From: Hofstenia miamia
Taxonomy: Eukaryota; Xenacoelomorpha; Acoela
Reading direction: 5' to 3'
NCBI GenBank assembly: GCA_004352715.1
Contig: SCFE01000044.1
Location: 2,176,589 to 2,240,588, forward strand
DNA: 64,000 nt
Positions within the stretch are counted from its first letter, which is position 1; every line of letters begins with the position of its first letter. A model generated the notes under the pieces. The model saw only the letters and a list, made by a program, of their open reading frames with translations. It was not told where the DNA came from and did no database searches. The position numbers were made by a program, and so were the translations under genes. This document shows positions 46,691 through 57,280 of the stretch, piece after piece.

Positions 46691-47760
46691 TGTAGTATCA
46701 TCCAAATAAAATCAGAAATAAGCTGCAAACATTGCAAGAAGAGATTAAGACCAAAAAAAAGTTGATTAAAAATATTGTAATTAAATCAATTGTTATTATT
46801 CCAGATTTATTTGTAAAATGCAACTAAGAAAACAACATGTGTCAAAAAAGAGATATTTGTGTCTGTCAATAAAAATACTTTTGACTAAATGATGCTTACA
46901 TTATTTTTAGCTGCCATCTTGGCAGAAAGTTTAAATTTGAATCGACAGGTACATCTTTTGGAAAATACTATAAATAGATTAAAACACTGTAAGAAGTTGA
47001 TAAAGATTTTTACTTAGAATTCTTATTTTGTTCTTCATTAATGGTTTGAATATTTAATACGATGTTGAGCTAATCAAGCAGTGTTTAGTAGTGGTCTGGA
47101 TACATCACAGGGAACGATTCTAGGGTCTCTCTGCCAGACCATGAAAGTGCACATGGGTTAGGTGTAGGGGTTTTCTCTTGATTAGGCGACTAGCATTTCA
47201 CTTCTACATGTATTAGATAATTAACTGTCAACAAACAGTGTGATTACCAAACCTTAGGAACTATCTTAATACTGTTTTAGAGCTAAATTAATGACCCATA
47301 ATTGACCAATAAAGTGACTGTACATGTAGTAAATTATAAATGTAGGTTAGGAAGTTGTTTGAACAGAATTTATTTAAGTAAGCCAATATATTTTGGTAAT
47401 GGCTACATACAACACTTTCACACAATAGAGTTTAAGTCAAGTTGTGTCATGACTTGAGTAAGCACCGAGCTAATGTAGGGCACACATAAGCAATCTTGAT
47501 TGAGCTGAGAAGTGGCACTCAAGCATTGGATGGAATGGTGAAACTGGATATGGAGATCCACTTCAGGCAGATGCCCATTAGGAGATTGTTATAGAAGTTA
47601 CCACATGGCTTCGTCTCCTAAAAAGTGAGCAGTTAATTCTAGGTTACATAAGTTAACAGAAGAAACTAGTCAAGCAGTAAATCCTTACCCGCAATAACAC
47701 AGCTAACATTATAAAGTAACAGTAGATAAACAGTGATAATGCCTGGTAGAGGATATTACA
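46691..47760 (+). repeat. Solo family-A LTR in gag, target duplication ATGG
   Basis: TGTAGTATCATCC...AGAGGATATTACA, 1070 bp. ATGG at 46687-46690 and 47761-47764. It contains CTGCCATCTTGGCAG (46911-46925), TATAAATAG (46969-46977) and the domain 47070-47185. Confidence 0.88.
47070..47185 (+). promoter_or_regulatory. LTR stem-closed RNA domain (family A)
   Basis: CTAATCAAG (47070-47078) / CTTGATTAG (47177-47185); inner helix TGGTCTGG (47092-47099) / CCAGACCA (47134-47141) is perfect over 8 bp. It starts 101 bases after the TATA box. Confidence 0.75.
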
Positions 47761-47790
47761 ATGGCAGTTTTGGTGCTTCCTTCCTAGGAA

Positions 47791-49010
47791 TTACAAAAAT
47801 GACGTTAAGATCATTTTTTGTATTATAAGAGAATTTTATGATTACTCTTTGGCACCCTGTAAGACTTCCTTCTGTTATGTCATTACAAAAATGCCTTTAT
47901 ATTTGCATTTTATTTGAATAGAGAGTTGTTGTTCTACACTCTATTGTCACTGATTGAGGAACATTTCCACTTTCTGATTTCTCCTTTAATTTCATAGTTT
48001 TCTATTGTCTGTTCTTTGCAAGCATGTTAGCATCACATTGTGAAATCCTGTACTATCAATTTTTGTCTGATAGTTTACCATGCATCACTATCCTTCACAA
48101 TAGCTATTTCAATGTTCCCTATTCTTAAGCAATATAAATTCCTAAACCATTTGTCTCCTACTGTACAAAAATGAACATATCTTTAACTTGAAAGGTTAGT
48201 AACTGTGTCACTTTGAGGTTTCTTAGTAAGCAATTTATGCATGACTTGATTTCTCATTTAAACATTGTGTTAATAGTTATAGTGTGAGAGCCTCCATTAT
48301 TACATATAAACTGTTTTAAAAGTTTAACATTAATCAAAGGCATAGTTACTTAATCACTTATACATTAACTGCTCTTCTCCTCTTCAGTCATCAGTGATAC
48401 AAGCATCATTAATTTGTACTGTAGTTGGTCAATAAGTAATTATTATCCAAAAAAATTAAATAATTTCATTGATTGAAAGTAAACTCAAAATTGTAAAATT
48501 AAATAACAAGGCATCAAGTAGTTGAAGAATCTCATCCTGATAATACATAATATGCATCATCCTTTCATTAATCATTACAACATTTGCCAATTCAGAAATT
48601 AGCTAACTATTAACATCTTAGTAATTCTCTAATAACTAACATAATTAATTGTTCATTTATATAACTAAATGTTTATTGATAATGATCTTTCTCTCAACAT
48701 TGTTATTTGCAATTATTATATACAGGTATAGTAAAATCAATAGAATCACTTACAGTTCTTACTTTTTAGTTTTCCCTTGATCAGACAATCAATGTAATTT
48801 CAAATTTTATCTTTAGGTTAAGTTGGTTAAAAGTGAAGCAAATAAATGTCACCCAACTTTTTTTTTACAATAATCTTTTTATCACCTGTTTTTCTTTACA
48901 ACTTTAAAACTTTAAAAATAAAATTCACTAAATAAATTGATTTAAAACTCACGTTTTTAAAATTTAGTCAGAATAGGTATCTTTCAGTTTACACCTTTCA
49001 ACCTTTGGAG
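47791..49010. other. No recognisable feature
   Basis: AT-rich; no ORF above background and no match to the LTRs, gag or pol seen elsewhere in the window. Confidence 0.5.
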
Positions 49011-49396
49011 AGGCTGACAAGAATGCCTTTTAGTTTGTATTCTGTCATACTAAAAAGAAATTTCTGAGACTAATTGGATTCTTGAATTATTATGGGAAGT
49101 TTATCTCTGAGCAAGCTGAAAAAGCTAAGTGCATTTTTAAATTGTTAAGAAAAAGTGTAGAATTTAAATTAACAAGGGAGGAACAAAGGGATCTGGACAT
49201 CTTGAAAATGAACTAATAAAGCTACCCATCCTGAACACTCTCAACAAAGATCTTGAGTTCATTGTGGAAAGTTATATAGCCATCAGTTGTGTACTAAGCC
49301 ACATCCATTAGAGAAAACAGCTCCCCATGCAATACTTTAGCAGGAATTTATGCATCTTGGAAGATAACTATAGAGCAACAAAGACCAAGGTGCTTG
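49011..49396 (+). pseudogene. Ty3/gypsy RT/RNase H connection fragment
   Basis: FLRLIGFLNYYGKFISEQAE and EFKLTREEQRDLDILK match the RT thumb and start of RNase H of Ty3/gypsy elements. Stops follow. An LTR start follows at 49397. Confidence 0.75.
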
Positions 49397-51738
49397 TGCA
49401 GCATCATCCAAATCAACTAAGCTGCTAAGATCAAATCATCAAGAGAATAAGATCAAAGAAGAATTATGATTAGAAATATATTAAAATTATACAATCAGTT
49501 TAGATTAATTTGTATTATGCAACCAAGCAAAAACAAGTGTCAACTATGAGAGATTAATATCTGTTGATAATAATACTTTCGTCAAAACTGAAGGGGTGAA
49601 ATCACTTCCATTATTTTTAGCTGCCATATTGGCAGACAAAGAGTTTAAATTTGAAATAAGCAAGTACTATTCCAAAATTACTATAAATAGATTCAAAACA
49701 CTGTAAGCAATTGATAAAGAATTTTATTTGGAATTCTTACATTGTTCTAATGATATGGTTTGATTATTTAATACAATGTCAAGCTAAACAAGTTGTGTTT
49801 ATTAGTGGTTGGGATCCCTTCACTAGATTGATTCTAGGATCTTTGTGCCAAATCATGAAAGTGCACTTATGTTAGGTATAGGGGTTTTTCTCTCATTGAG
49901 TTGACTATCAATCATTTAGTACATGTATTAAAAATAATAGATTCAGCATATGGTTGGATGACTGAAACCTAGGAATTATATCTATAATATTTTAGATCCA
50001 AATTATTGACTATAACATGACCAACAAAGTGACCAAGCATGTACTAATTAGTAAATGTAGGTTAGGAAGCTGCTGAATATTAAACTCATTATTGTAATAT
50101 CCTCTACCAGGCTTTATCATTGTTTGTCTACTGTTACCTTGTAACATTAGCTGTGTTATTGCAGGTAAGGATTTACTTGTTGTTACTGCTTGACTAGTTT
50201 CTTCTATTACATTATGTACCCTCAATTTACTATTCACTTTTCAGCTCAATCAAGATAGCTTATGTGTACCCTACATTAGCTCAGTGCTTACTCAAGACAT
50301 GGCAACACTTGACTTAATCTTTATTGTGTAAAAGTGTTATATCTATTTGCAACTGGAAACTGTTACTATTTGTTCATTTAATATTACATGTAGCCATTAC
50401 TGAAATATATTGGCTTNNNNNNNNNNNNNNNNNNNNNNNNNNNNNNNNNNNNNNNNNNNNNNNNNNNNNNNNNNNNNNNNNNNNNNNNNNNNNNNNNNNN
50501 NNNNNNNNNNNNNNNNNNNNNNNNNNNNNNNNNNNNNNNNNNNNNNNNNNNNNNNNNNNNNNNNNNNNNNNNNNNNNNNNNNNNNNNNNNNNNNNNNNNN
50601 NNNNNNNNNNNNNNNNNNNNNNNNNNNNNNNNNNNNNNNNNNNNNNNNNNNNNNNNNNNNNNNNNNNNNNNNNNNNNNNNNNNNNNNNNNNNNNNNNNNN
50701 NNNNNNNNNNNNNNNNNNNNNNNNNNNNNNNNNNNNNNNNNNNNNNNNNNNNNNNNNNNNNNNNNNNNNNNNNNNNNNNNNNNNNNNNNNNNNNNNNNNN
50801 NNNNNNNNNNNNNNNNNNNNNNNNNNNNNNNNNNNNNNNNNNNNNNNNNNNNNNNNNNNNNNNNNNNNNNNNNNNNNNNNNNNNNNNNNNNNNNNNNNNN
50901 NNNNNNNNNNNNNNNNATAAGAATTCTAAGTAAAATTCTTTATCAACTCTTACAATAGTTTTAATTGTATTTATAGTAATTTGAAGAGAAGTACCTGTTG
51001 ATTCAAATTTAAACGTCTGCCAAGATGGCAGCTAAAAATAATGTAAGCAACATTTAGTTGAAAATGTTTTTATCAACAGATACAATTATCTCTTTTTTGG
51101 CACATGTTATTATCTTGGTTGCAATATACAAATCAAACTGAAATAATCACACTTGATCTAATCATAATATTTTTTAATCACTTCTTTTTGATCTTAGTAT
51201 CTTCTGCAACATTTGCAGCTTATTTCTGTTTTATTTTGGATGATGCTACATTATTGAAGCCAATATATTTTGGTAATGGCTACATGTAATATTAATAAAG
51301 CAGCTAGTCATGAAACACTTTTACAAAATAGAGGCTAAGTTGAGTTGTGTCTTGTCTTGAGTATACACTGAGTTAGGATAGGGTACACATAAGTTACATC
51401 ATTGAGCTGAGAGGTGGAACTCATTCACTTGAAAAGTAGAAGACTGGTTGTTACTTGATTTGGAGATCAGTGGATGCTGAATCACCAACAACTGGAAAGG
51501 ATGGTGAAACTGGATGTGCAGATCACCTTTGGGCAGATGCCCATTATCAATCATTGAAGAAAATGCTGTATGGCTTCATCACCTAAATAATGAATAGTTA
51601 AATCTAGTTATGTTACATTAACAGAAATTTGAAAAAGCTAAACAGTATCTAGTTAGTAAACCCTACATGCAAATATACAACCAATGTTATAGAGTAACGA
51701 AGGACAAACAGTAATAATGGCTTGTAGAGGATGTTACA
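49397..51738 (+). repeat. Family-A LTR (forward), split by a nested LTR
   Basis: 5' half 49397-50092 (TGCAGCATCATCC start, CTGCCATATTGGCAG at 49621-49635, TATAAATAG at 49682-49690) and 3' half 51251-51738 (ending AGAGGATGTTACA). The intervening reverse LTR has a 4-bp target duplication. The 3' arm of its closing stem is mutated. Confidence 0.83.
50093..51250 (-). repeat. Solo LTR nested in another LTR, target duplication TTAT
   Basis: TGTAATATCCTCTACC...GGATGATGCTACA, 1158 bp including a 500-N gap (50417-50916). TTAT precedes (50089-50092) and follows (51251-51254). Confidence 0.83.
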
Positions 51739-52661
51739 ATAATATAGATATAAATTCCTACATTTGGGTTACCAGCCTTTTTTATAATTACTTATCTTTA
51801 GTACATGTAAGGAAGTGATTGATAGTTAGCTAAATGGAAATAAAAACTCCTATTCATATCCATAACATAAGTGCAGGTTCATGGCTTGGAACAAGGAAAC
51901 TAGAATCATTCCCATTATGGATCCTTGCCACTACTGAACTTCAAATGTTTAGCTGAACATCATATTAGATAATCAAACGATAATACACATATAGGAATTC
52001 TGAAGAAATTTCTTTATCAATTGTTACATTGAATCTCACTGTATTTATAGTTAACTCAAAAAAGTACCAGTTGATTTAAAATTTTAAATTGGTCATCTGC
52101 CAATATGGCTAAAAATAATGGAAGTGAATTCATCACCTTCATTTTGTTAAATTATTAGAATTATAATCAATTTCACTGGTATTTCTTGGTTGCATAATAC
52201 AAACTAATCTAAGTTGATAATAAAGTTTTATAATATATTTTTTAATAACATTTTAAATTCAATCTTAGTTTTCTTTCACTGACTATCCTTTGTTAGCAGC
52301 TTGATTTGTTGGATAATGCTACACAAAGTTGAAATTGTGTCATGTCTATTCTCCACACCACTGTAAACTAAGTTACACATAATAAATTTTCTCTGAGATG
52401 ATTGTTCTTGAAACTTCATGGATGATGTCAAACTACATTACTTGTTGGCTTTAAGACCAGTGCCAGGCAGATGCCCAATCAAATCATATTATATTGACTA
52501 CATCTAAATAGTGGATGTTAAATTACCAAGTAATTTAAGTTATTGGAAGACAGTAAATTCCAATAGTGACTAAAATAGTCATATCCCTTCCCACTGATCA
52601 AAATGAGAATTAGAATAAAAGAATTTATTTTAATGTAATTGGCCTGGATGGAGATTCTACA
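51739..52661. repeat. Two LTR half-fragments, head to head
   Basis: 51739-52323 is a reverse 5' half (ending GGATAATGCTACA) and 52324-52661 a forward 3' half (ending GGAGATTCTACA). They are too decayed to order the events. Confidence 0.65.
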
Positions 52662-52759
52662 ATACATTTGCTTAGATCAAATAAATATGTCATACTCTTA
52701 GTACAACATTTTTTAGGAGCATAACAACAACAAACTTGAATATTCCCACAATGAGGATA

Positions 52760-53320
52760 TTACTTAGACAAAAGTTGCATTTCCTGATGGTATTTAGCAG
52801 CACAAGGATTTATCAGCATATATAAATAATGAAATAGTAACAAATGGTGAAAAATCAAATTAAACTACATAAAAACATGTTGAAATAATTTTTAATAAGA
52901 ATGCCTATAAGGTTTCAGTATAAAATTTGATAAAAAATATGATATTTTACTAGATTTAAGCTCTTAAATAAAACAATTCAATGATCTTAAAAAGACTACA
53001 ATTTCAAAGCATGTTCCTAGCATTACAAAAGGAAGTGACAACATTTTAATTCTTTGCTAAATGATAAGCTATAGCATTTATAATGGAAATTCTAATGACA
53101 TAGTATTTAATTTTCTTACAAATGATTTAGTATCAAGTTATCCATTTACAAAACAACCTTTGCGCAAAATTTTTAACAAAATCAACACAAATGAAATAAG
53201 AGAAATAAGAATATACATTATTGATAGCTAAAATCAAATTATTATCTTAATGATAATCATGTTGATTTGGTATTTTTAATTAAATAAAATAATTTATAAA
53301 ATTGCAAAAAATGAAATTCT
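52760..53320 (+). pseudogene. Polinton/adintovirus penton-like minor capsid remnant
   Basis: Broken frames contain AFPDG near 52775, then NDIVFNFLTNDLV, a YPFTKQPLRKIFNKI run and EIREIRIYIID (53090-53215) followed after a stop by VDLVFLI. The order (a DI-F-F strand, a P-F-x-Q-P segment, then EIxxIxIxIxD and a final hydrophobic strand) is what I know from penton-type jelly-roll minor capsid proteins of Mavericks/Polintons and adintoviruses. At least six stops or frameshifts. The assignment rests on pattern and on the neighbouring capsid and protease genes. Confidence 0.5.
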
Positions 53321-53395
53321 TTTTTTCTTATATAGACATGACTAAGTGAAAAAAAAATATGAAAACTATTTAAGGGTTAATTTTATTGACGCACA

Positions 53396-53413
53396 GGGAG
53401 AGAATGCTCTCCC
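53396..53413 (+). terminator. Intergenic hairpin between penton-like and capsid-like genes
   Basis: GGGAGAG (53396-53402), AATG loop, CTCTCCC (53407-53413): a perfect 7-bp stem between two same-strand genes. Possible 3'-end or RNA stability signal. Confidence 0.4.
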
Positions 53414-53670
53414 CTTAAAGGAAACTAATTTCAATGAACCCTATGTAACAAACAATAAAAAACACTAAAAGTAACTAATAAACCTATTGAGTTTAGCCTA
53501 GAAACAGCAAGCAAAAAGGAATGGAGATACAAATGTTTTTAAAAAAGTTTCCCAAGACTGGGCCCATGGAGTTTGACAATATAAGAACAAGATTTTTTAA
53601 ACTATTGTGAAGCTATTTTCACTTTTACATTAAGGAGATAGGACATTCCCAGGATAAATTATTTTCTTAA

Positions 53671-53688
53671 AGAGAACCAAGTTTCTCT
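53671..53688 (+). terminator. Intergenic hairpin upstream of the capsid-like gene
   Basis: AGAGAA (53671-53676) / TTCTCT (53683-53688), within the context ATTTTCTTAAAGAGAA that recurs at 54973. Confidence 0.35.
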
Positions 53689-53745
53689 GTTCAGAAATTA
53701 ATTTCACTCTTTCCTAAAGGAAAGGAACTTTACCATGAAAAATGA

Positions 53746-53771
53746 TTTTCTTTATTCTTTATATAATAGAA
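53746..53771 (+). promoter_or_regulatory. Pyrimidine tract + TATATA box abutting ATG
   Basis: TTTTCTTTATTCTTTATATA then ATAGAA and ATG at 53772. The same arrangement stands before ATG 55112 and ATG 58695. Confidence 0.5.
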
Positions 53772-54990
53772 ATGACTGACTTCAGAAATCAAACTTTTCT
53801 AGAAAGAAATGAATACATTAGATTTGATCTCCATACTCCAATCAAAATTACTGTGGCAGGTAATATTTGCAATTAAAACAATTATAATTTAAAAGTTGAT
53901 AATTCTACAGATATAGTACCTTATTATTGGTTAAATGAAATCATAGATGTTAATTTTAAAATAGTTAAACTTGATAGTACAAGATTTGTTGCACCAGATA
54001 ATTTAATAATTAGTGGTGATGTTTATTCACTTTTTAACAGAGTATTTGTGGAATATAATAATAATTCTACTACAAATCTTACAAATTTTTCAAAAGTTGC
54101 ACATTTACACAATATTCTTGAATATTCAGAATCATATTTGAACACTGCACAAAATGAATTCTTCTACAAGGACAATGATGATAAAACAGAACTTCTGAAA
54201 GATGGAAGTGAAATAAATGCAATTGTTGATCTCAGTAAAGTTGATTTTTCAGAGTGCTAAGACATAGTATCTTACCTGCAGGCAAGGTTCAAATAAATAT
54301 TGAATTAGCATAAATGCCAAAGTAATAGTTAATCTAGGAAGAAATGGAACACTAGTTGTCACATAATTTTAAATCTTTCTCACACAATTAGCATTCAATC
54401 CTAGTAGAAAAAAGATTTATTTCAATAGCTTTATAAATAATAAAAGTGTTTTTTAAGAAGCCTTTAGATGCATCTAATCATATAAATCAACTATCAGGCA
54501 TAGTGAAATAAATAGTTCAATACAAAAATCTAGATATGCTTTCATCTATTCCATCACTGAAGATACAATTAATTATCAGGGAAGAATGAACTTGACTTTG
54601 ATACCTTCAATTCTAGTAAAATTTCTTCAGGTCTGTTAAAATTAGGAAATTATAATTTCTATCCACACATGTAAATTCATTCAAATAGTGAGTTTCTGAG
54701 ACTTTATACAGAATTTGTTAGATATAATAACAGTATCAATAACTTTTCATCAGGTACATTTATTAAATCTTCTGATTTAAAGGAAAAATATAGAATAATT
54801 GTATTTGATTTATCTAAACAAAGAATTACGTCTCAAAATGCAATCAATAAAATTTGATTTAGATATAGTTTACAAGGTGCTCTGGCAGATCCATTGAAAT
54901 TCTATGCATTGATTATGTATGAACAAATCATATCTGTGAATACAACAGCAAATCAACATTTTAGTGAAGAAGATTTTCTTAAGGAGAAGG
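53772..54990 (+). pseudogene. Polinton/adintovirus major-capsid-like gene (F54H12.2-like)
   Basis: ATG 53772 follows a TATATA box. Visible segments: a first beta-rich part, then VYSLFNRVFVEYNNNS, ILEYSESYL and EFFYKDNDD (54030-54190), then after many breaks YRIIVFDLSK (54790-54820), FRYSLQGALADPLKFYALIMYEQ. The order of an LFxxVxVxxN strand, a LxYS segment, an FYKD segment and a late YxIxVFDL strand is the pattern of the double-jelly-roll proteins that databases list as F54H12.2-like, which are capsid proteins of Mavericks. At least eight stops. The role would be the icosahedral shell; this copy cannot make it. Confidence 0.62.
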
Positions 54991-55005
54991 AGAACATTGT
55001 TCTCC
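54989..55005 (+). terminator. Hairpin after the capsid-like gene
   Basis: GGAGAAC-ATT-GTTCTCC, a perfect 7-bp stem directly downstream of the last capsid strand, in the recurring context ATTTTCTTAAGGAGAA. Confidence 0.45.
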
Positions 55006-55088
55006 CACTCTATGGGAGTTTGTTCTCTGTCATGAAAAATAATTTCACTTTTACTTAAGCATAGTTGTATTACCTGTGGAAAAATATA

Positions 55089-55111
55089 TTTTCTTTTTCC
55101 TTTATATACCA
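55089..55111 (+). promoter_or_regulatory. Pyrimidine tract + TATATA box abutting ATG
   Basis: TTTTCTTTTTCCTTTATATA then CCA and ATG at 55112. Confidence 0.5.
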
Positions 55112-55586
55112 ATGACAGAGTATATGAAATATGGCTTAGGCTTAACTAATGGTTAAATAAATAAATTGAAAAAAAGTATTAAAAATTCAAGTCCTATAAC
55201 TTTAAGAGTTAGTAATAGTAACAAAGGACTTCCCTTCAATTTCTTTTAACATAAATACAAAGTAACCAGTTAAAAAAAGCTAACAAAATAAATAAATTTT
55301 GTGATATTAAAATCTCTACAACACAACTTAATCCAATGAAAAAAAGTGTTGGTGCTTTAGCCCCTTTACATATGGCAGCTGCTCCATTAGTAGTAGGAAA
55401 CCCATGCAGTAGCACCATTAGTCACTGATGCAATGGGTGCATTAAGAAGAAATGCCAGTCATTAATGTTTTTGGAAAAGGTTTAAAACAAGCAATCCCAT
55501 CTGAAGGTGTGCCATTATGTCCACCTAATGTAGAAGGAATCTGATTAAATATAACTAAAGGAAAAAGAATGTGTGTAAAAAAGTAG
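55112..55586 (+). pseudogene. Polinton/adintovirus small basic-hydrophobic protein remnant
   Basis: It starts MTEYMKYGLGLTNG, then after an in-frame stop a Lys-rich segment and PITLRVSNSNKG, a second Lys-rich repeat (55270-55320), and a hydrophobic stretch GALAPLHMAAAPLVVG (55345-55392). It ends with KGKRMCVKK and a stop (55584-55586). Repeated GLxLTxGQ-like / TLRxS segments before an Ala/Gly/Leu-rich core are a recurrent feature of a small protein encoded between capsid and protease in these elements, thought to be virion-associated (pX-like). Frameshifts and stops are present. Confidence 0.5.
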
Positions 55587-55798
55587 TAAGTTGAAATTTC
55601 AGTAATCCTCTTTCAAATTATGATATTTTACAATTTATGAAGAATATTAATACCTTTAGAGGAATCTTTTCTAGAAATACACTAAAAAATCTAGTTTATG
55701 AATTATATGTTTGCAATTTAGATCATTCCTTAAATAACAGCACCAATTGGATAGCATTTTACTACTTTAGAGAATTTGAATTGATGAAACTTGAGTAC
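55587..55798 (+). pseudogene. Adenain-like cysteine protease, N-terminal part
   Basis: LSNYDILQFMKNI, FRGIFSRNTL, then a CNLDHS segment and STNWIAF. These match the first half of the adenovirus-type (C5) protease found in Mavericks and adintoviruses. The catalytic His expected in the THW position is Asn here (AAT in STNW). The gene is cut at 55798 by a family-B LTR and continues at 57076. The known role is cleavage of capsid precursors. Confidence 0.68.
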
Positions 55799-57075
55799 TG
55801 TAGAATCTTGCCAACCTTCATACTAGTAAATCTTAGCCTAATTTAGGAGCTGCTGTGACAATTGGTTCCTCCTTAAATAGTATGGTAGGTGACAGATTCC
55901 AATCTCCATCTCTCTTCTTTCAGTTCTATTGTTTAGTTGTTGGTGAATTAAACTATTATCTAATCAACTGGCATTGATATGAAACTAACAACTATCCTTT
56001 TAGACACAAGACATGAGACAGAGGGTACAAAGTACAGGGTACACTACCTGACCAGCAACAAAGCACAACACAAAAGAGGAATCAAAGAATTACGCTACAA
56101 TGAGTGTGTCCATCTGATACTGAAACATCGATAGAGACACCAACCACAATTCTGATGACTCAGTGCAGTGAAATAGTGTGCATGAATATGATAGTGATAA
56201 TGTGTGATACCTTACTAATTTAATGCATTGATTGTTCTTGTTATTAACAAATTTGTCTACTATGGGAATCTCGCAAACAGGATGCATTAGCTTGTTATAA
56301 TTCTTTACATATAATAACCCTACATATAAATAGTTACATGTTAGCCTAGAGTACATGTGAACAATCAATACAGTCGTGACAAAAAGAATGAATTGGTAGT
56401 ATGTTGGTCCACTAATAATCATATGTAATAAATCTTGTACAAGACAGCACAAACTGCTTTCATGATTTCCTAATAGGGCTAGATGTAATAGCATAATGTA
56501 ATAAATACAGTAGTACAAACAACAAATGATAGGAAAGCTAATACGAGTAAAAATCCCTATCCCTATACCTAACCTATGAGCATCTCAGGTAAGCACCAGC
56601 TATACACGATGCTCCCGTTAACTGGAGTTGTGAACCACTGTCTAGAATACCTGAGAGCTCGAACGTTTAGCTTTCCATTCTATTAAATAAAATAACCTGA
56701 TACAAAAACGTAAAGTAAATCCAGTAAATTCAATTCATCACCAAAATGATCAATTACACAATTTTTATAGTGAAAAATTAACAAACAATCAAATATTTGA
56801 CTAGTACCTGCTAATTTCAGTTGTTGACAATTTCAAACTCTTTAATTTTCATTTGTCTGCTGATGATGCACTTCTGCCTTAATTAGCATTTGCAATTTAG
56901 GTCTAGTGCCTTTTTGCAAAATGAATTAATATCAGAAATTACCTCACTATAAATTTACAAATAATTAATTAATCATAATCATATGTTTGTACAATTAATA
57001 TTTTATTTTAATCTTCAGTCTTAGTTTCTTCTTCTTTTTTCTTAGTTTGACCACATATGATTAGATTACGTTACA
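55799..57075 (-). repeat. Solo family-B LTR in the protease gene, target duplication GTAC
   Basis: TGTAGAATCTTGCC...GATTACGTTACA, 1277 bp, reverse. GTAC at 55795-55798 and 57076-57079. Protease reading resumes in frame on the other side. Its stem-closed domain is at 56532-56686. Confidence 0.88.
56532..56686 (-). promoter_or_regulatory. LTR-B stem-closed RNA domain (reverse)
   Basis: GGAAAGCTAA (56532-56541) pairs perfectly with TTAGCTTTCC (56677-56686); the inner helix CTCAGGTA (56584-56591) / TACCTGAG (56648-56655) is perfect over 8 bp. Confidence 0.7.
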
Positions 57076-57280
57076 GTACTTTGATAGCTTTGCCTATCTC
57101 TATTTCAATGTATTTTTTTAATATTTAAAGATGTTAAAGACAATATAGTATACAACAGTTCACAGTATCATGTGGATACTATTGTATTTAATTTATATAT
57201 GAAAGATGGAAGAGATTATTTCTCAATACTTCATGATCTTTACAATTATTTTCTAAACTCCTATATAAATAGTATTCAAT
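57076..57280 (+). pseudogene. Adenain-like cysteine protease, C-terminal part
   Basis: It begins TACTTTGATAGCTTT, giving FDSF, the conserved segment with the acidic active-site neighbour in this family. After a frameshift it shows CGYYC near 57170 (the catalytic-Cys type motif), then another shift and DGRDYFSILHDLYNYF. Together with 55587-55798 this is one protease gene of about 200 codons with at least three frameshifts. Confidence 0.66.

Noticed and set aside
46911-46925. SRF-type CArG box
   Set aside because: CCATATTGG has five, not six, A/T bases between CC and GG, and the CCATCTTGG variants do not fit.
47070-47185. Hammerhead-type ribozyme in the LTR domain
   Set aside because: GAAA is present but no CTGANGA core accompanies it in the right order in any copy.
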